Part shown: in pieces, positions 1-11,500 of the stretch
Position numbering within the stretch: the first letter of the stretch is position 1
Layout: each line of letters opens with the position of its first letter
DNA from: Plutella xylostella
Taxonomy: Eukaryota > Arthropoda > Insecta > Lepidoptera > Plutellidae
Length of the DNA stretch: 64,000 nucleotides
Assembly: GCF_932276165.1 (NCBI RefSeq)
Contig: NC_064007.1
Span: 630,001 to 694,000, forward strand
Direction: 5' to 3'
Program-made: the position numbers and the translations under genes
The notes under the pieces: model-generated
Database searches by the model: none
What the model saw: only the letters and a program-made list of their open reading frames with translations
Told to the model about the DNA's origin: nothing

Positions 1-1
1 G

Positions 2-2224
2 CCAACATTTAATTTAAATGAATCGGTATTAAATTTATGTGAAGGACTGTTCTTAGCTGATCCAGAGTTTCATAAGTCCAAACCAGTTGAGTTATTACTC
101 GGTTCGGATGTTTACGGTTCACTAGTCGGTGGTGATAAAATTACTTTAGGTACAAACGGTTTAACGGCGTATAATTCGGTATTTGGTTACATTTTATTGG
201 GACCTATTGATCATTCGTTTGACGTAACTTCGGAGCCAGCAGGTGATGTTTTTGCTTTATCACTTTCGGATGCTTTACAAAAGTTTTGGGAGGTTGAGGA
301 GCCTCCATCGGTTTCACAGATCACCCCAGCTGATGAGGAGTGTGAACAGCTTTATAAGCAAAATACACATCGGCTATCAGACGGTCGGTTCTCTACTCGA
401 CTTTTATTTGTTTCCTCGCGTCCAGTGTTAGGTGAGTCTCGTTACATAGCCGAGAAACAATTTCATGCGGTAGAAAGACGGCTTATGAAAAATTCGGTCT
501 TAAGAAAGGAGTACATCAGTTTTATGCGGGAGTATGAAGAACTGGGACATATGTCGGTTTCAAAATTTAATTATAAATCGGGCGAGGAACACTTTTTTAT
601 CCCACATCATGCGGTTTTTAAATATTCGGGTGACGTGCCCAAAATTCGGGTGGTTTTTAATGGCAGTTGCGTCACATCTACGGGCGTATCATTGAATCAG
701 TGTCTTCACACTGGTCCCAAATTACAAAGGGACATAACGGACATTTTATTAAATTTTCGGAGACATAAAATTATTTTCATTTGTGACGTCAAACAAATGT
801 TTCGGCAAACGGTAATAGACGAATCGGATCGGAAGTACCAACTTATATTATGGCGGGAGTCTCCTGATCAGCCTCTCCTCACATATGAGTTGTGTACTAA
901 CACTTACGGGTTGCGGTGTAGCCCGTACATTGCTAATCGAACAATCTTGGAGCTCGCCGAGCAAGAGCGTGAAAGCCTTCCTCGTGCGGCAGCGGTTTTA
1001 AGAACAGATGTGTACGTGGATGACATAATCACTGGTACGGATTCGGAATCTGATGCGTTGAGCCTTCAGCAAGAACTCATTACTTTAATGAAATCGGGTG
1101 GTTATGAGCTCCGTAAATGGATTTCAAATAGCTCAGCAATTCTACAAGGTTTACCTGATGATCATAAACAATTACCTCTCTTATTTGAAAATTCGGAAAA
1201 TCCCCATACGGTTGCGGTTCTCGGCGTTTTGTATGATCCGGTTCGAGATGTCTTTTCTTATAAACTAAATCTTGGTGCATCGAGTTCGGACACTAAACGA
1301 TCTATTTTATCTGTAGTTGCCCGGATATTTGACCCTAAGGGTTGGATTTGCCCAGTAGTGTATTGGGTTAAATGTTTACTGCAGCGTTTTTGGCTAAACA
1401 AGCTCGATTGGAATGATCCTTTACCTTCGGATTTATTGCGTGAGTGGCAAGCGTTTCGGGAAGACTTGGTTAACCTTAAAAGGTTGGCTATTCCTCGATG
1501 TACTATGACTAAGCCTGCAGGCAGCTACTCATTACATGGGTTCTGTGATGCTTCGGAGTTAGGTTTTGCGGCAGTGGTTTATTTGCGATCAAGTAACCAA
1601 GACGGCTCGGTGTCGGTACACTTGCTCATGGCTAAGAGCAAGGTCGCCCCTCTCAGGACACGTCCCACCATTCCTAAATTGGAGTTGTGTGGAGCCGTGC
1701 TACTGGTTAAGCTTCTCAATCATGTGAGTCTTTGTCTTCAAAGATCCGTTGAATTTGAGGAGATAGTTGGATGGACCGACAGTATGATTTCTTTGGCATG
1801 GATTAATACATCACCTCATACTCTTCAAGTATACGAGGCTAACAGAGTTTCACAAATTCAAAATTCTGCGGTTACTATCACCTGGCGACATGTACCTGGC
1901 AATTTGAATCCGGCAGACGTCGCTTCACGCGGGTCAACGGCTTCAACGTTACTTTCTCATCCATTGTGGTGGGAACCTGCCTGGCTAACTCAACATGAGT
2001 CCGCCTGGCCCTCTCGCGAGGTGGAGAGGCCTTCGGAACTGCCTGGTATTAGATGTTGTGCAGTTACTAAAACGGAATCGGATTCGGAATTTGAGTGGAT
2101 TTTAGATAGATATAGTTCACTTGATAAATTAATATCGGCTACAGGTTGGATTCGGAGATTTATTCATAATTGTAAAAATAAAAATAATCGGATTTCAAAG
2201 CAATATTTAACGGTGACAGAATAA
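2..2224 (+). pseudogene. BEL/Pao pol, protease end to RNase H (open at window edge)
   Basis: The reading frame is open from the window edge. It starts with the C-terminal part of the BEL-type aspartic protease domain (LLLGSDVYG, then FGYILLG). The reverse transcriptase follows, with RVVFNGSC near 646 and the catalytic YVDD at 1013-1024. The RNase H domain has FCDAS (1541-1555), GWTDS (about 1768) and HVPGNLNPADVASRG (about 1889-1933). The frame ends at a TAA at 2222-2224 contributed by the AT-rich tail of the inserted SINE, so the end is not the natural one. An ATG at 197 exists but is internal to the polyprotein and not a real start. The enzyme would copy element RNA into DNA in the cytoplasm. 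This fragment is intact by itself, but the downstream pieces are broken. Confidence 0.92.
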
Positions 2225-2484
2225 ATAAATAATAAATAAATATGTGGGGACATCTCACACACGGCCATCCGACCCCAAGCTAGGCAGAACCTGTGTTATG
2301 GGTGTCGGACAGCTGATATATCTACACAAATACATAGATAGATAGATACTAAATATAAATATCAACACCCAAGACCCGAGTACAAATATCTGTCTTTAAA
2401 CAAATATCTGCCCCGGCCGGGAATCGAACCCGGGACCATCGGCTCAGTAGTCAGGGTCACTAACCACTACGCCATTCGGTCGTC
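2222..2484 (-). mobile_element. tRNA-derived SINE inserted in BEL pol
   Basis: Read on the minus strand from 2484, the sequence starts with a tRNA-like head: an A-box-like GGCGTAGTGGTTAGTG and a B box GGTTCGATTCC near 2422. A body follows, then a tail of ATTTATTTATT at 2222-2241. A second copy of the body end, with the same GTGGGGACATCTCACACACG motif, lies near 58005. The insertion separates RNase H from the integrase zinc-binding region of the BEL element. I could not find a clean target duplication. Confidence 0.8.
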
Positions 2485-2809
2485 AATGAGAAAGGAAAGA
2501 ATCCTTACTTTGTTGGGTCAGTTTGATTCAAAAGAAACATTTCGGTTCGGAAATTGAAGCTCTAGGTAACGGCGAGCAGATCAGAGGCAATTTAAGGAGT
2601 CTTACTCCATTCGTAGACTCTCGTGGACTGTTGCGCGTTGGCGGTCGGCTCCAAAATGCGGAGATCGGATTAGAAGCAAAACATCCCTTGCTTCTGCCAA
2701 AATCGGGACATTTCGTAAAACTTTTAATTTTGGATTTGCATTTGAAAAATTGTCATGCGGGACCAAATGCTCTTACGGCTATATTACAACGGAATTTTTG
2801 GGTACTTTC
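2485..2809 (+). pseudogene. BEL/Pao pol, linker and first half of integrase zinc finger
   Basis: This piece continues the BEL polyprotein after the SINE. It contains the family-typical LRSLTPFVDSRGLLRVGGRL (about 2594-2653), KHPLLLPK and the two histidines of the integrase HHCC zinc finger (HLKNCHAG, about 2728-2757). It stops at the hAT-like insertion after 2809, so the histidine pair and the cysteine pair of the same zinc finger are now about 1.2 kb apart. No start codon of its own is expected. Confidence 0.88.
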
Positions 2810-3935
2810 TAGGGCGTGCAAAACCGGAAGGTTTTCAAAACCGGTTTTGAATTTTCGGTTTTCAGCCTCAAAACCGGGTAACCGGTTTTTCACCGGTTTT
2901 GATATTACTTAAATATTTTTTGTCATACAGTACTAATTAAACAAGGAACCCATATTCTTAGATAGAGATATCCACAAAACATACGAATAAAACATTTTTT
3001 TATGATATACTTACCTATTTTTAATCAACCATATGACAAATTAATAATTTAGTGAACAGGAAAAAAAGTTAAATAAGAATTATCATAATACTTACTGTTA
3101 TCACATCTTAAAAAAGTATGTGGCACCTTAATGGTGTTTTTATATCGTTCTGTTATCATCAATAATTGTATATTTTAAACATACAGGCAGATTTTGAAAA
3201 AAAAACATTTATCGTCTGATTCTTACGACCACTCTATAGTAGCAGTAAGATGATGAATGTTTTTTTGATGTATTACAGATTTGTTCATATCAACGCAACG
3301 AAAGAAAGCCTAACTCATTGATGGACACGACTGCATTTGATTTGACGTCCTCAACACTTCATGAAAAAAGTCCATAACGTCGAATGCAGTCCCCGCACTT
3401 GGCCTAATTATATTTTCAACAACGGTCAATGCAGTCCTGTTTTACCTAGAGTTTGTATGAAGACCACCTTGTTGTGCTTTATTGGGCCAGATTTCAACGT
3501 TATAATTATGTGCACCCAGAGTACCTTTTTTTCACACAGCAATAAGTTTTCATACAGCAAAAAATGTGAACTCACACGCACACATCGGTCGCTGACGTCG
3601 TGTTTGCTTTACTGCGCCTAGGCAGAGTGCCGGCATGTGCACCAGAAAATCGTCACTCAATTTCCATACAATATTTTAGTGCTTTTTTATGAGTTTCACC
3701 ATTAATCTAGTGTCCATCAGTGTGCCCACCGATATACAAATTCTTTTATTTTTAGAGTTTATGGGTTCAACTTCTAATGTATGTAAAAAAGTATATAAAA
3801 ATACGATCAAAATCGGTGAAAACCCGGTTTTCGGTTTCCGGTTTTGAACTCTCAAAACGGGTTATGAAAAACCGTGATATATTGTCCGGTTAACCGGTTT
3901 TCCGGTTAACCGGTTAACCGGTTTTGCACGCCCTA
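2810..3935. mobile_element. Non-autonomous hAT-like DNA transposon
   Basis: The element starts and ends with an 18-bp perfect terminal inverted repeat, TAGGGCGTGCAAAACCGG. It is flanked by the 8-bp target duplication GTACTTTC (2802-2809 and 3936-3943), which fits the hAT superfamily. About 90-130 bp next to each end hold clustered AACCGGTTTT motifs in both orientations, like subterminal transposase-binding arrays. No transposase is encoded. Removing it would restore BEL reading continuity, so the insertion came after the BEL element. Confidence 0.9.
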
Positions 3936-4953
3936 GTACTTTCAGCTAGGAGAGCTGTCAGGAATGTCACTTTTAAGTGCATTCAATGTTACAAATTGAA
4001 AGGCCTGACAACTCAGCCATTGATGGGTAATTTGCCTCGTGATCGCGTTACTTCGGCTAGACCTTTTCAAGGTATCGGTACGGATTTTGCTGGACCTTTC
4101 CAGGTCAAAACACATAAGTTACGGAATCCGAAAATCACCAAAGCATACTTATGCGTGTTCGTGTGTCTGGCCACAAAATCGGTTCACCTGTAGTTGGTTT
4201 CGGAACTATCTACTGAGGCTTTTATTGCCGCCTTGTCTCGGCTTGTGTCAAGGCGCGGCTTGCCCTCCCTTATTCGGTCAGACTGTGGCACTAATTATAA
4301 GGGTGCTGATAATTATTTAAGGGAAGTTTATCGTTTTATGGAACAAAATCAAAATTATATCGGTCATAATATGTCCAAGCGCGGTATTACTTGGATTTTT
4401 GATCCTCCAGCTTGTCCATCATGGGGTGGTTTGTTTGAGGCTGCGGTTAAATCGGCGAAAACTCATTTAAAACGGTGCATAGGGGAAACAAAATTAACTT
4501 TTGAGGAACTTAGCACGGTTTTCTGCAAAATTGAGGCCGTACTGAACTCTAGACCTTTGTGTCCCATCTCCTCAAGCCCTCATGATCTGGAGGTATTGAC
4601 CCCTGGTCATTTTCTTATCGGTCATCCGCTCTGCTCTACCGGAGTATCCGTTGCAAGATGTGAAGATGAATAGATTAAGTCGGTTTCAGCTGTTACAGCA
4701 AATTTCACAAAGTTTTTGGCATCGGTGGCACTTAGAATATCTTCACACTTTGCAACAGCGGGTCAAATGGACGGACTCCACCTCTCCTCCTAAGAAAGAG
4801 GACAACGTCCCTCCTCTTCAGTGGAATCGCGGTCGGATAATTAAACTCTACCCAGGATCGGATGGTGTGGTCAGATTAGCGGATATTCGGGTTGCAAATG
4901 GAGCAACGCTCAAGCGGGCAATAGGTAGGCTATCTAGACTGCCTTTAGACTAA
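3936..4953 (+). pseudogene. BEL/Pao integrase and C-terminal region, stop plus frameshift
   Basis: The piece begins with the cysteine half of the integrase zinc finger (CIQC, about 3978-3989). It has an integrase core with acidic residues in GTDFAGPF (about 4078), RSDCGTNY (about 4273) and GGLFEAAVKSAK (about 4426), the D,D-35-E arrangement. A TAG at 4191-4193 breaks the core between KSVHL and LVSEL. Near 4651-4670 the frame shifts: one frame ends at 4673, while the expected NRLSRFQLLQQ..FWHRW region continues in another frame to 4953, ending with RLPLD and a stop. These lesions make the integrase non-functional as read. Confidence 0.88.
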
Positions 4954-5033
4954 TTACAAAAAAAAATCGGTTGTACGTATATACTTGTATACTTATTTAT
5001 TTTTAAGCAGCGGTTACTGCTTAGGCGGGAGAA

Positions 5034-5421
5034 TGTTCGGTACCGACGAACACTTTAATAATTGTATGTGGGTAGGTTCTTATATTTGTATGTGGGTAGG
5101 TTCTTTTATTTTTGACAGTCTTCTCAGTCGTTGGCAGCCTCTCGTCGGGTTAGCTGCTCTTGTTATTTCGGCGCGGTCTCGATATTCGCAATATTTGTAT
5201 TTTCGGTTAAATATTACCAGCTGCTATTAGGCATTATATTTGTGTATACGATTATAAGTGGACATGTGATTTTGTGTGTGAGAACCTCAAGATTAAAACG
5301 GATTACTCAAGCATCGGGAGGGCCCTCCACGCCGAGCTTTGGACCTTGAACCATCACGTGAGCAAAAACCTATATAATATTTATTTTATTAAATATATTT
5401 ATCCAACAATACGTGATAACA
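5034..5421 (+). repeat. 3' LTR of the BEL/Pao element (right border approximate)
   Basis: A purine-rich stretch (GGCGGGAGAA) directly precedes TGTTCGG, the usual arrangement of polypurine tract and LTR start. Inside, a roughly 23-bp segment containing GTATGTGGGTAGGTTCTT is duplicated in tandem (about 5064-5105). An end at ...GATAACA (5421) is only a guess from the usual CA terminus. Confidence 0.6.
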
Positions 5422-5577
5422 AAAGTTCCGAGTTGGATGCCCGACAAGAGTGGAGTTTAAATACACAAATATGTGCTCAAGTCTTTAGTGTGGCCTAAAT
5501 ATAGTATTAATTCGTACATTAGAACTAATATTACTATACGATTATAAAAAATGTAAATGAAGCGATGAACCACTTAC

Positions 5578-8500
5578 CAAATATATCATCTTTGGCCAGA
5601 GCCTCCAGTACTCTGGAGGCGCCAATCAGATTGGACAACCCGGCGGAGAATGTCGCCATCAACATGCCTGCGGACAATATTAAATATTACTTATGTTACA
5701 AGTTACGAGTATGCTCGAGGCCTCGCATGTTTCTTCTTGGAAGATTATATTTGACTGGTAGAAAATGCTTTATGCATTAAGTTAACCCTTTGTACACTTA
5801 TTTATATATTAATATTTATATTTTAAAACTAGCTGTTCCCGCGCGCTTCACTTCGCCTTAAAAAGTTTTCCCGTGGGAATTCCGGGATAAAAAGTAGCCT
5901 ATGTTCTTTCCCAGGGTCTACACCGTATGTATACCAAATTTCATTCAAATCCGTTCAGTAGTTTTGGCGTGAAAGTGTAACAGACAGACAGACAGACAGA
6001 CACAGTTACTTTCACATTTATAATATTAGTTAGGATAAAATAAAAATTAAAATATAGTGAGAAAAAACAAGGAAGGTATCATAGGCAGCAGGAACACGTA
6101 GTCCCGCTGCAGCAGCCCCCTCAGCGCCAGGCACCACGCCGGCGTGACGTGGAGCAATGAGCGCTTTGTGGAGACCAGGGCTCTTACAGTGAAGGCATCG
6201 TGAGGGAACCTGCGTATCAAGAGTTAACGCATCCAGATTTTTGAATCCTTTGCGAAAGTCACAAAGGTTTCATTCGAGACAGAGCAAGATACAGATATCT
6301 ACCTACTACACCCACAGAGAATACAATAGAATAGAATAGTCGGTGAAGACTTGCATCAACTACAGACAGGCGACGGGCAGGTTAGACACCTTTGGCGACT
6401 TCTTGTATCTGAAGCCAAAATCCACTTCGGGTCTTTCTTTTCTGTCTCTCTGTCTTTCTTTCTCTTAGTTACCTGTAGCGACAGCAGGCGGCCATATATT
6501 AATCGGCAGCAGAAACACGTAGTCTTGTTGCAACAATGATCTCGTGCACGCCGCCGCCGCCAGCGCACTGAGCGCCAGGTACCACGCCAGCGTGAACGCC
6601 AGGGCTGCTAGCGTGCCCAGCGGGATGCTGCGGGACGGGTTCTTTAGCTCTCCTGCAAGGGAAAAAGCATGTGAGTGCCGGTGTTTTCATATTTCATTTC
6701 AATAAAGTCCTAGAACAAAATTTGATTAGAATGACTCTCAGAGTGACCCTCTTTCAGCTTAATATACAGGATGTTGTATATCAAACCTATCGCATTACAG
6801 TACCTAACACCACACGTACACCGGAAGTGTTCACCGGAAATTATAGAATTTCGATTTTGCTCATGTCGCCTGCACAGGTCTATCCCCACACACGTTTCGG
6901 TATAGGTCTATCTCTCCAGCGGTCCGCAATGTGTGTGGCTGCCATAAATTATTGTAAATAATAATATATCTCACCGCTCATGTTAGCGCCGGCCATGACG
7001 CCCGTGACCCCGGTGAACAGCACCCCGAACACCGCCGCGAAGTCCACCGGCTGAGAAAACAATACATAGGTATAGAAAGAAGAAAGAAAGAATAAAAATA
7101 TATTTCAGGTACAGGTTAATCGCTGCCTGTCCATCGGAGCAGAGAAATGTACCAATGAGGTTGCGTAAAAACTCCGCTCATGCAATTTCATTGGCCGATT
7201 TTTGCCTCGCACACCGCTCCGTTAGCCCACTCCACTCTAATGGACAGGCAAACTAAGGCGCGTAAATTAAATAAATATGTAAATGGTTTATTCATTAGAA
7301 TAATAACAAATCGAGTAATTGTTGCTTATGCATTTTGAGCGAAGTTTTTAATAATTCTACAATTATATTCCTCGATTGTATTATAGGTATCGATAGATGT
7401 CACTCTAAAAATAAACATTGCTGCAACCAGCGATCCTAACAGCAGAGGCTAACAAGCCTTTTCATGGTCCTTGGAGCCGGATAATTCATTTATCTATCTA
7501 CCTGGCCGACGAATTAAGTGGAGAGCCGAGAATAGTGCTATATCTTTTGCCGACCATACCTGTCCACCATCACTATAGTCCACGCCATACTGCGGGTACA
7601 GGTTGTCCCGCAGAGTCGCCATGCTGAGCCCCGTGTAGTTGGCGAAGCGGCTTTGGTTCGCTGAGAGAGGGTTGGAGGCGGGGATCTCGATCTGCGGGTT
7701 GAGAGGGGTATGTGAGGTTATAGAGTCCTGTATCAGAAACACTTCGAAGTAAGAAACCGGCAGACATTCATATGGAAAACTGGGGGAACCAGGCCAGGTA
7801 ACGAAAGTGTAACATTTTATTATCAGACTTCCATACACTGATTCGATCGATCGGAAGCTCCAGCCAGGCCTTGCGGATTCTGTTCGGGCTTCTCCAGTAC
7901 CAGCAGCAATGGTCTATTATCGACGTCGATAAACTGTTACTCGTTTAGTGCTTCACCAATCACAGTGCCAGTAACCAGAGTAGCAGCTGAGAAAATCAGA
8001 AAAGCCACTTACCTCGACAAGGATCGAACCATCGCCCTTCGCCTTACGAAGCAGCTGCGCTACCAACATGCCACTGATGCAGTTACACTATCGTTACTAA
8101 AACCAGCCATCCCTATCAGCCGACGCTTGTCAGCTGTTATTGTAAATTACCCCCAATTCCCTTACCTCCATGGGCGGCGTGATGAAGAAGCTGAGCAGCA
8201 CGGTACAGAGGCACACCAGCATGGTCACCCAGATGGCGAGGCAGGTGGGATAATCCAGTAATCACCTATGCCTTTGTTTAAGAAACCCGTTGGATTGTGC
8301 TATCAGTAACCGGATTGTTATGAAAAACCGGGAAAAGCTTTTATAAGAAACCGGAAATTAACGGGATGGCTTCAGAAACCGAATATTCTTACTATAGAAA
8401 CCTTGATAACCGCATAGAAAATCAGAAAAAGCCTTTCCACGGCAAGGATCGAACCCTTCGCCTTACGAAGCGAGGACGCTACCAACACGCCAACAATACA

Positions 8501-11500
8501 GCTACCAGATTCACCGAATCTGGCAGTCATTATCAACCTATTGACCCTTATTCCCTTACCTCCATAGGCGGCGTGATGAAGAAGCTCAGCAGCACGGTGC
8601 AGAGACACACGAGCATGGTCACCCAGATGGCGAGGCTGGTGCGGGCGAAGAGAGCCGCGCCGCTCAGGCTCACGCAGAGACCTTGGGGGAAATGTATTGT
8701 TTTAGGATTAGGAAGATAAGGTAATGGAAAGTTCTGGCGCCGTGGTGGCGTACAAATATGGAAATTCAGATTTGGGTTCATATCCTGGTATATACTTACA
8801 TATGTACACCTAGATGTGTGAACCCACATACCCTCAGTGGATGAGGGTGATGGGTAATGGTCCAAGCTTAAAAAGGCAGTTTAGACTTTAAGGGAATATA
8901 TGCATTCACAATCCCGCAGATAATATAATGGATAAGGTATTGATTCCTTATATCATTCGTTCCTCTATGCCGTAAGGAGTACAAAATATAGCGGAGGACA
9001 AAATAACATGCCGTAATAAGTACAGAATTGTCACAGATTAAACGTGATTGGCGCACTTTAATGTCGGAGGCCAAGATCCACTTCAGGTCGCTGAGCCAGC
9101 GGAGTAAGTAAGTAATAAAATAAGTACAACTATGCCGTACCTGTGGCGTTCAGTATGGTCCGGTACAGGAACCGGTACCACCAGCTGTCGGGGATGCCGT
9201 GCCCCGCGGCCACCAGGTAGCCTGGGGGAGAAGGGAGATTGTATTTAAAACTGTGTGTTCTGGTGATAGATAGGCTAAGAAAGGTAGAGGTGATTAGCGA
9301 ATGACGTATGGTTGGACTGGTAAAGTAGCATTGTTATTCAGACATTATGTAGAAATTTTCATATAGCTCTTTGTCCTTGTTTGTTTTGTATTATGACGAC
9401 GAATAGACATGTTCAATAATTTAAATATACAAGCCAAAGTGACGTTGTCCGAGACCACGAACGGGAAAACGTACCGTGGGATGAACTCTTTTTTTCCAGA
9501 TCGACGTCTTTAGACAGTCAGCCGGTAGTGGCTGAATGAGGAAGGCCGAGAACACATTATTCTGGCACTCATTAGGAGCTCATTTCCAGCAGTAAGCGAT
9601 TATTGGCAATGACAGTATCACTTACATTAATATTAATGTAATGGGTCCGCGAGACGATCAAGTCGGCTTGACAAGTCTACGTGCTTGACGGCTCGGGGAC
9701 CCATAAACGATATCCCACTCACCGGAAGGTCCAAAGTTCTCCACCAGCGCCTCAGTGCAGGCGGATATGCAGAGGGCGCTAGACACCACATTTGCAAAGA
9801 AGAACAGAGTGCCGATCGCGCCACCGAACTCTGGACCTAGAGTGCGGCTGATCATGACTGAGATTGCAATGTAAGGTAATCACATAAAAATCATACAAAT
9901 GTTATAAACGATGACTTTGTTGTACGGATGGATGGATGTTTTTTACTCTGTTATAGGTAAAAGGCTGAATCTGATTTTATGAAATTCGGTATGTAGGAAG
10001 CTGACATCCTCGATTAACCTATAGGCTACTTTTTATCCCAAAATTCTTAGGGGAAAACTTTTAATCTAGCAGGCAACAGCTGAAGATTGTATCATATATA
10101 ATGAATGATGATACATATAAAAGATACAGGGTGTTCAGATTAAACCCTTGCGTCACCTCTTCTTAGCATGTAGTATGCAACACCTTGTAACGTATTTCGT
10201 AACTTTACCAGCCCCTTCCGTCTTACTTTTACAACAACCTGTATAATTTACATACCTTAATCATAATTTATACACTTATATTATACATTTAAGCCATAAA
10301 TAATAATAACAAAGGATACAGTAAACGCCGCCGCCCTCCACGGCGCCATTGGTCGAGATGGCGCAGATGGACGCCACCGTGAACAGCACTATGAGGTACG
10401 CCAGCGCGAACTGTGCCAGGGTGACTAGCAGGCCGGCGTTGCCTACCAGATAGCCTGGGGGTGGGAAGAGAGAAAGTATTATTATAGTTATAACGCCACC
10501 GTGAACACCACTATGGGGTACGCTAGTTCGAACTGTTGTATAGTCACCAGCAGACCGGCGTTGCCTACCAGGTAGCCTGGGGATTATGAGAGAGAATGAT
10601 AAGTGGTACAAAAGATCGGTATAAGGATATGGTATAAGCAAAGATTTCGAATATAATATATGGTAGAGGCGGCATATGGGCCAAAAGTTGCTTTACCTGA
10701 TAAGTCTGGGGATGAGGAGAAAGAAAGATAATAGGTAATTATTATAATTTTTCTTGCTTTAAATTAAAGAGCCAGACGCAAGGGGCACTCGTCCACGATG
10801 TGTTGGTGGGAGAAGCCTCAGAGACCTATGTGTAGCAGTAAACGATCAGAAGCACAGTTGATTTATTTATCTTAATAAAATATAACGTGGCCAAATTTGT
10901 TTGCCTCTTCTTGGCAAAATCATCTTCACACTTATACTCTATCTTCTTTCTTCTTATAGAACAAAAATAGGCAACTTTAATGGCATTCTGGTTGTCCTGA
11001 GTACCTTAATCATCCAGAGGCATAAAATGTATACATACATAAAAGCTTGTTCACTCACCCATCCGTATAAACACGAGCGCGCTGAACATGCTGAGCACGA
11101 CGGGACAGAAGACGCCGGCGAACGTGCCCACCTTCTGCGCCGCCGGCGCCGCGCCGCGGAACTCGCCGAACTCCACGTAGCCTGAGGACGAGGAATGTTG
11201 AGGAATGTTGAGGACGGGGTGTAGTTTGGGATGGTTTACTATTTGTGGCAGCGGCGCTATACTGTTAGGGCGTTGTCAAACAGGATGCGTTACTAGTGAA
11301 TAGAGCGCCAACGCTATCGGTACGCAACGCTAGCGCTGGCGCTCTATTTGACCGTATTTTACTATAGTAGTACAGCACATCTTCTTAGCGTCACAGCGCG
11401 GCGTCAATAAGTTAGCGCTCTGACGTGCGCTAGTAACGCGTCCTGTTTGACGAAGCCAGTCTTTGGCCGAGTTGCACAATGAAACTATTTACTAAGGCAG

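Larger units (their letters stand above)
1..5421 (+). mobile_element. BEL/Pao LTR retrotransposon, 3' two thirds, degenerate
   Basis: The left part of the window is the pol region and 3' LTR of a BEL/Pao element; gag and the 5' LTR lie outside to the left. The order is protease end, reverse transcriptase, RNase H, integrase, then a purine-rich tract (about 5022-5033) and an LTR beginning TGTTCGG at 5034. The coding region is interrupted by a SINE (2222-2484), a hAT-like element (2810-3935), an in-frame TAG (4191-4193) and a frameshift near 4650, so this copy cannot encode a full polyprotein. It lies in antisense orientation within an intron of the SLC12A9-like gene, whose last visible exon is at 5578-5667. 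The right LTR border is uncertain because there is no 5' LTR for comparison. Confidence 0.9.

Noticed and set aside
2405..2484. tRNA gene on the minus strand
   Set aside because: A-box and B-box are present, but the sequence continues into a SINE body and tail and has a second copy of the body at 58 kb; it is a tRNA-derived SINE head.
5034..5421. An env gene or infectious retrovirus
   Set aside because: Nothing coding lies between the integrase end and the LTR; this is an ordinary BEL/Pao retrotransposon remnant.
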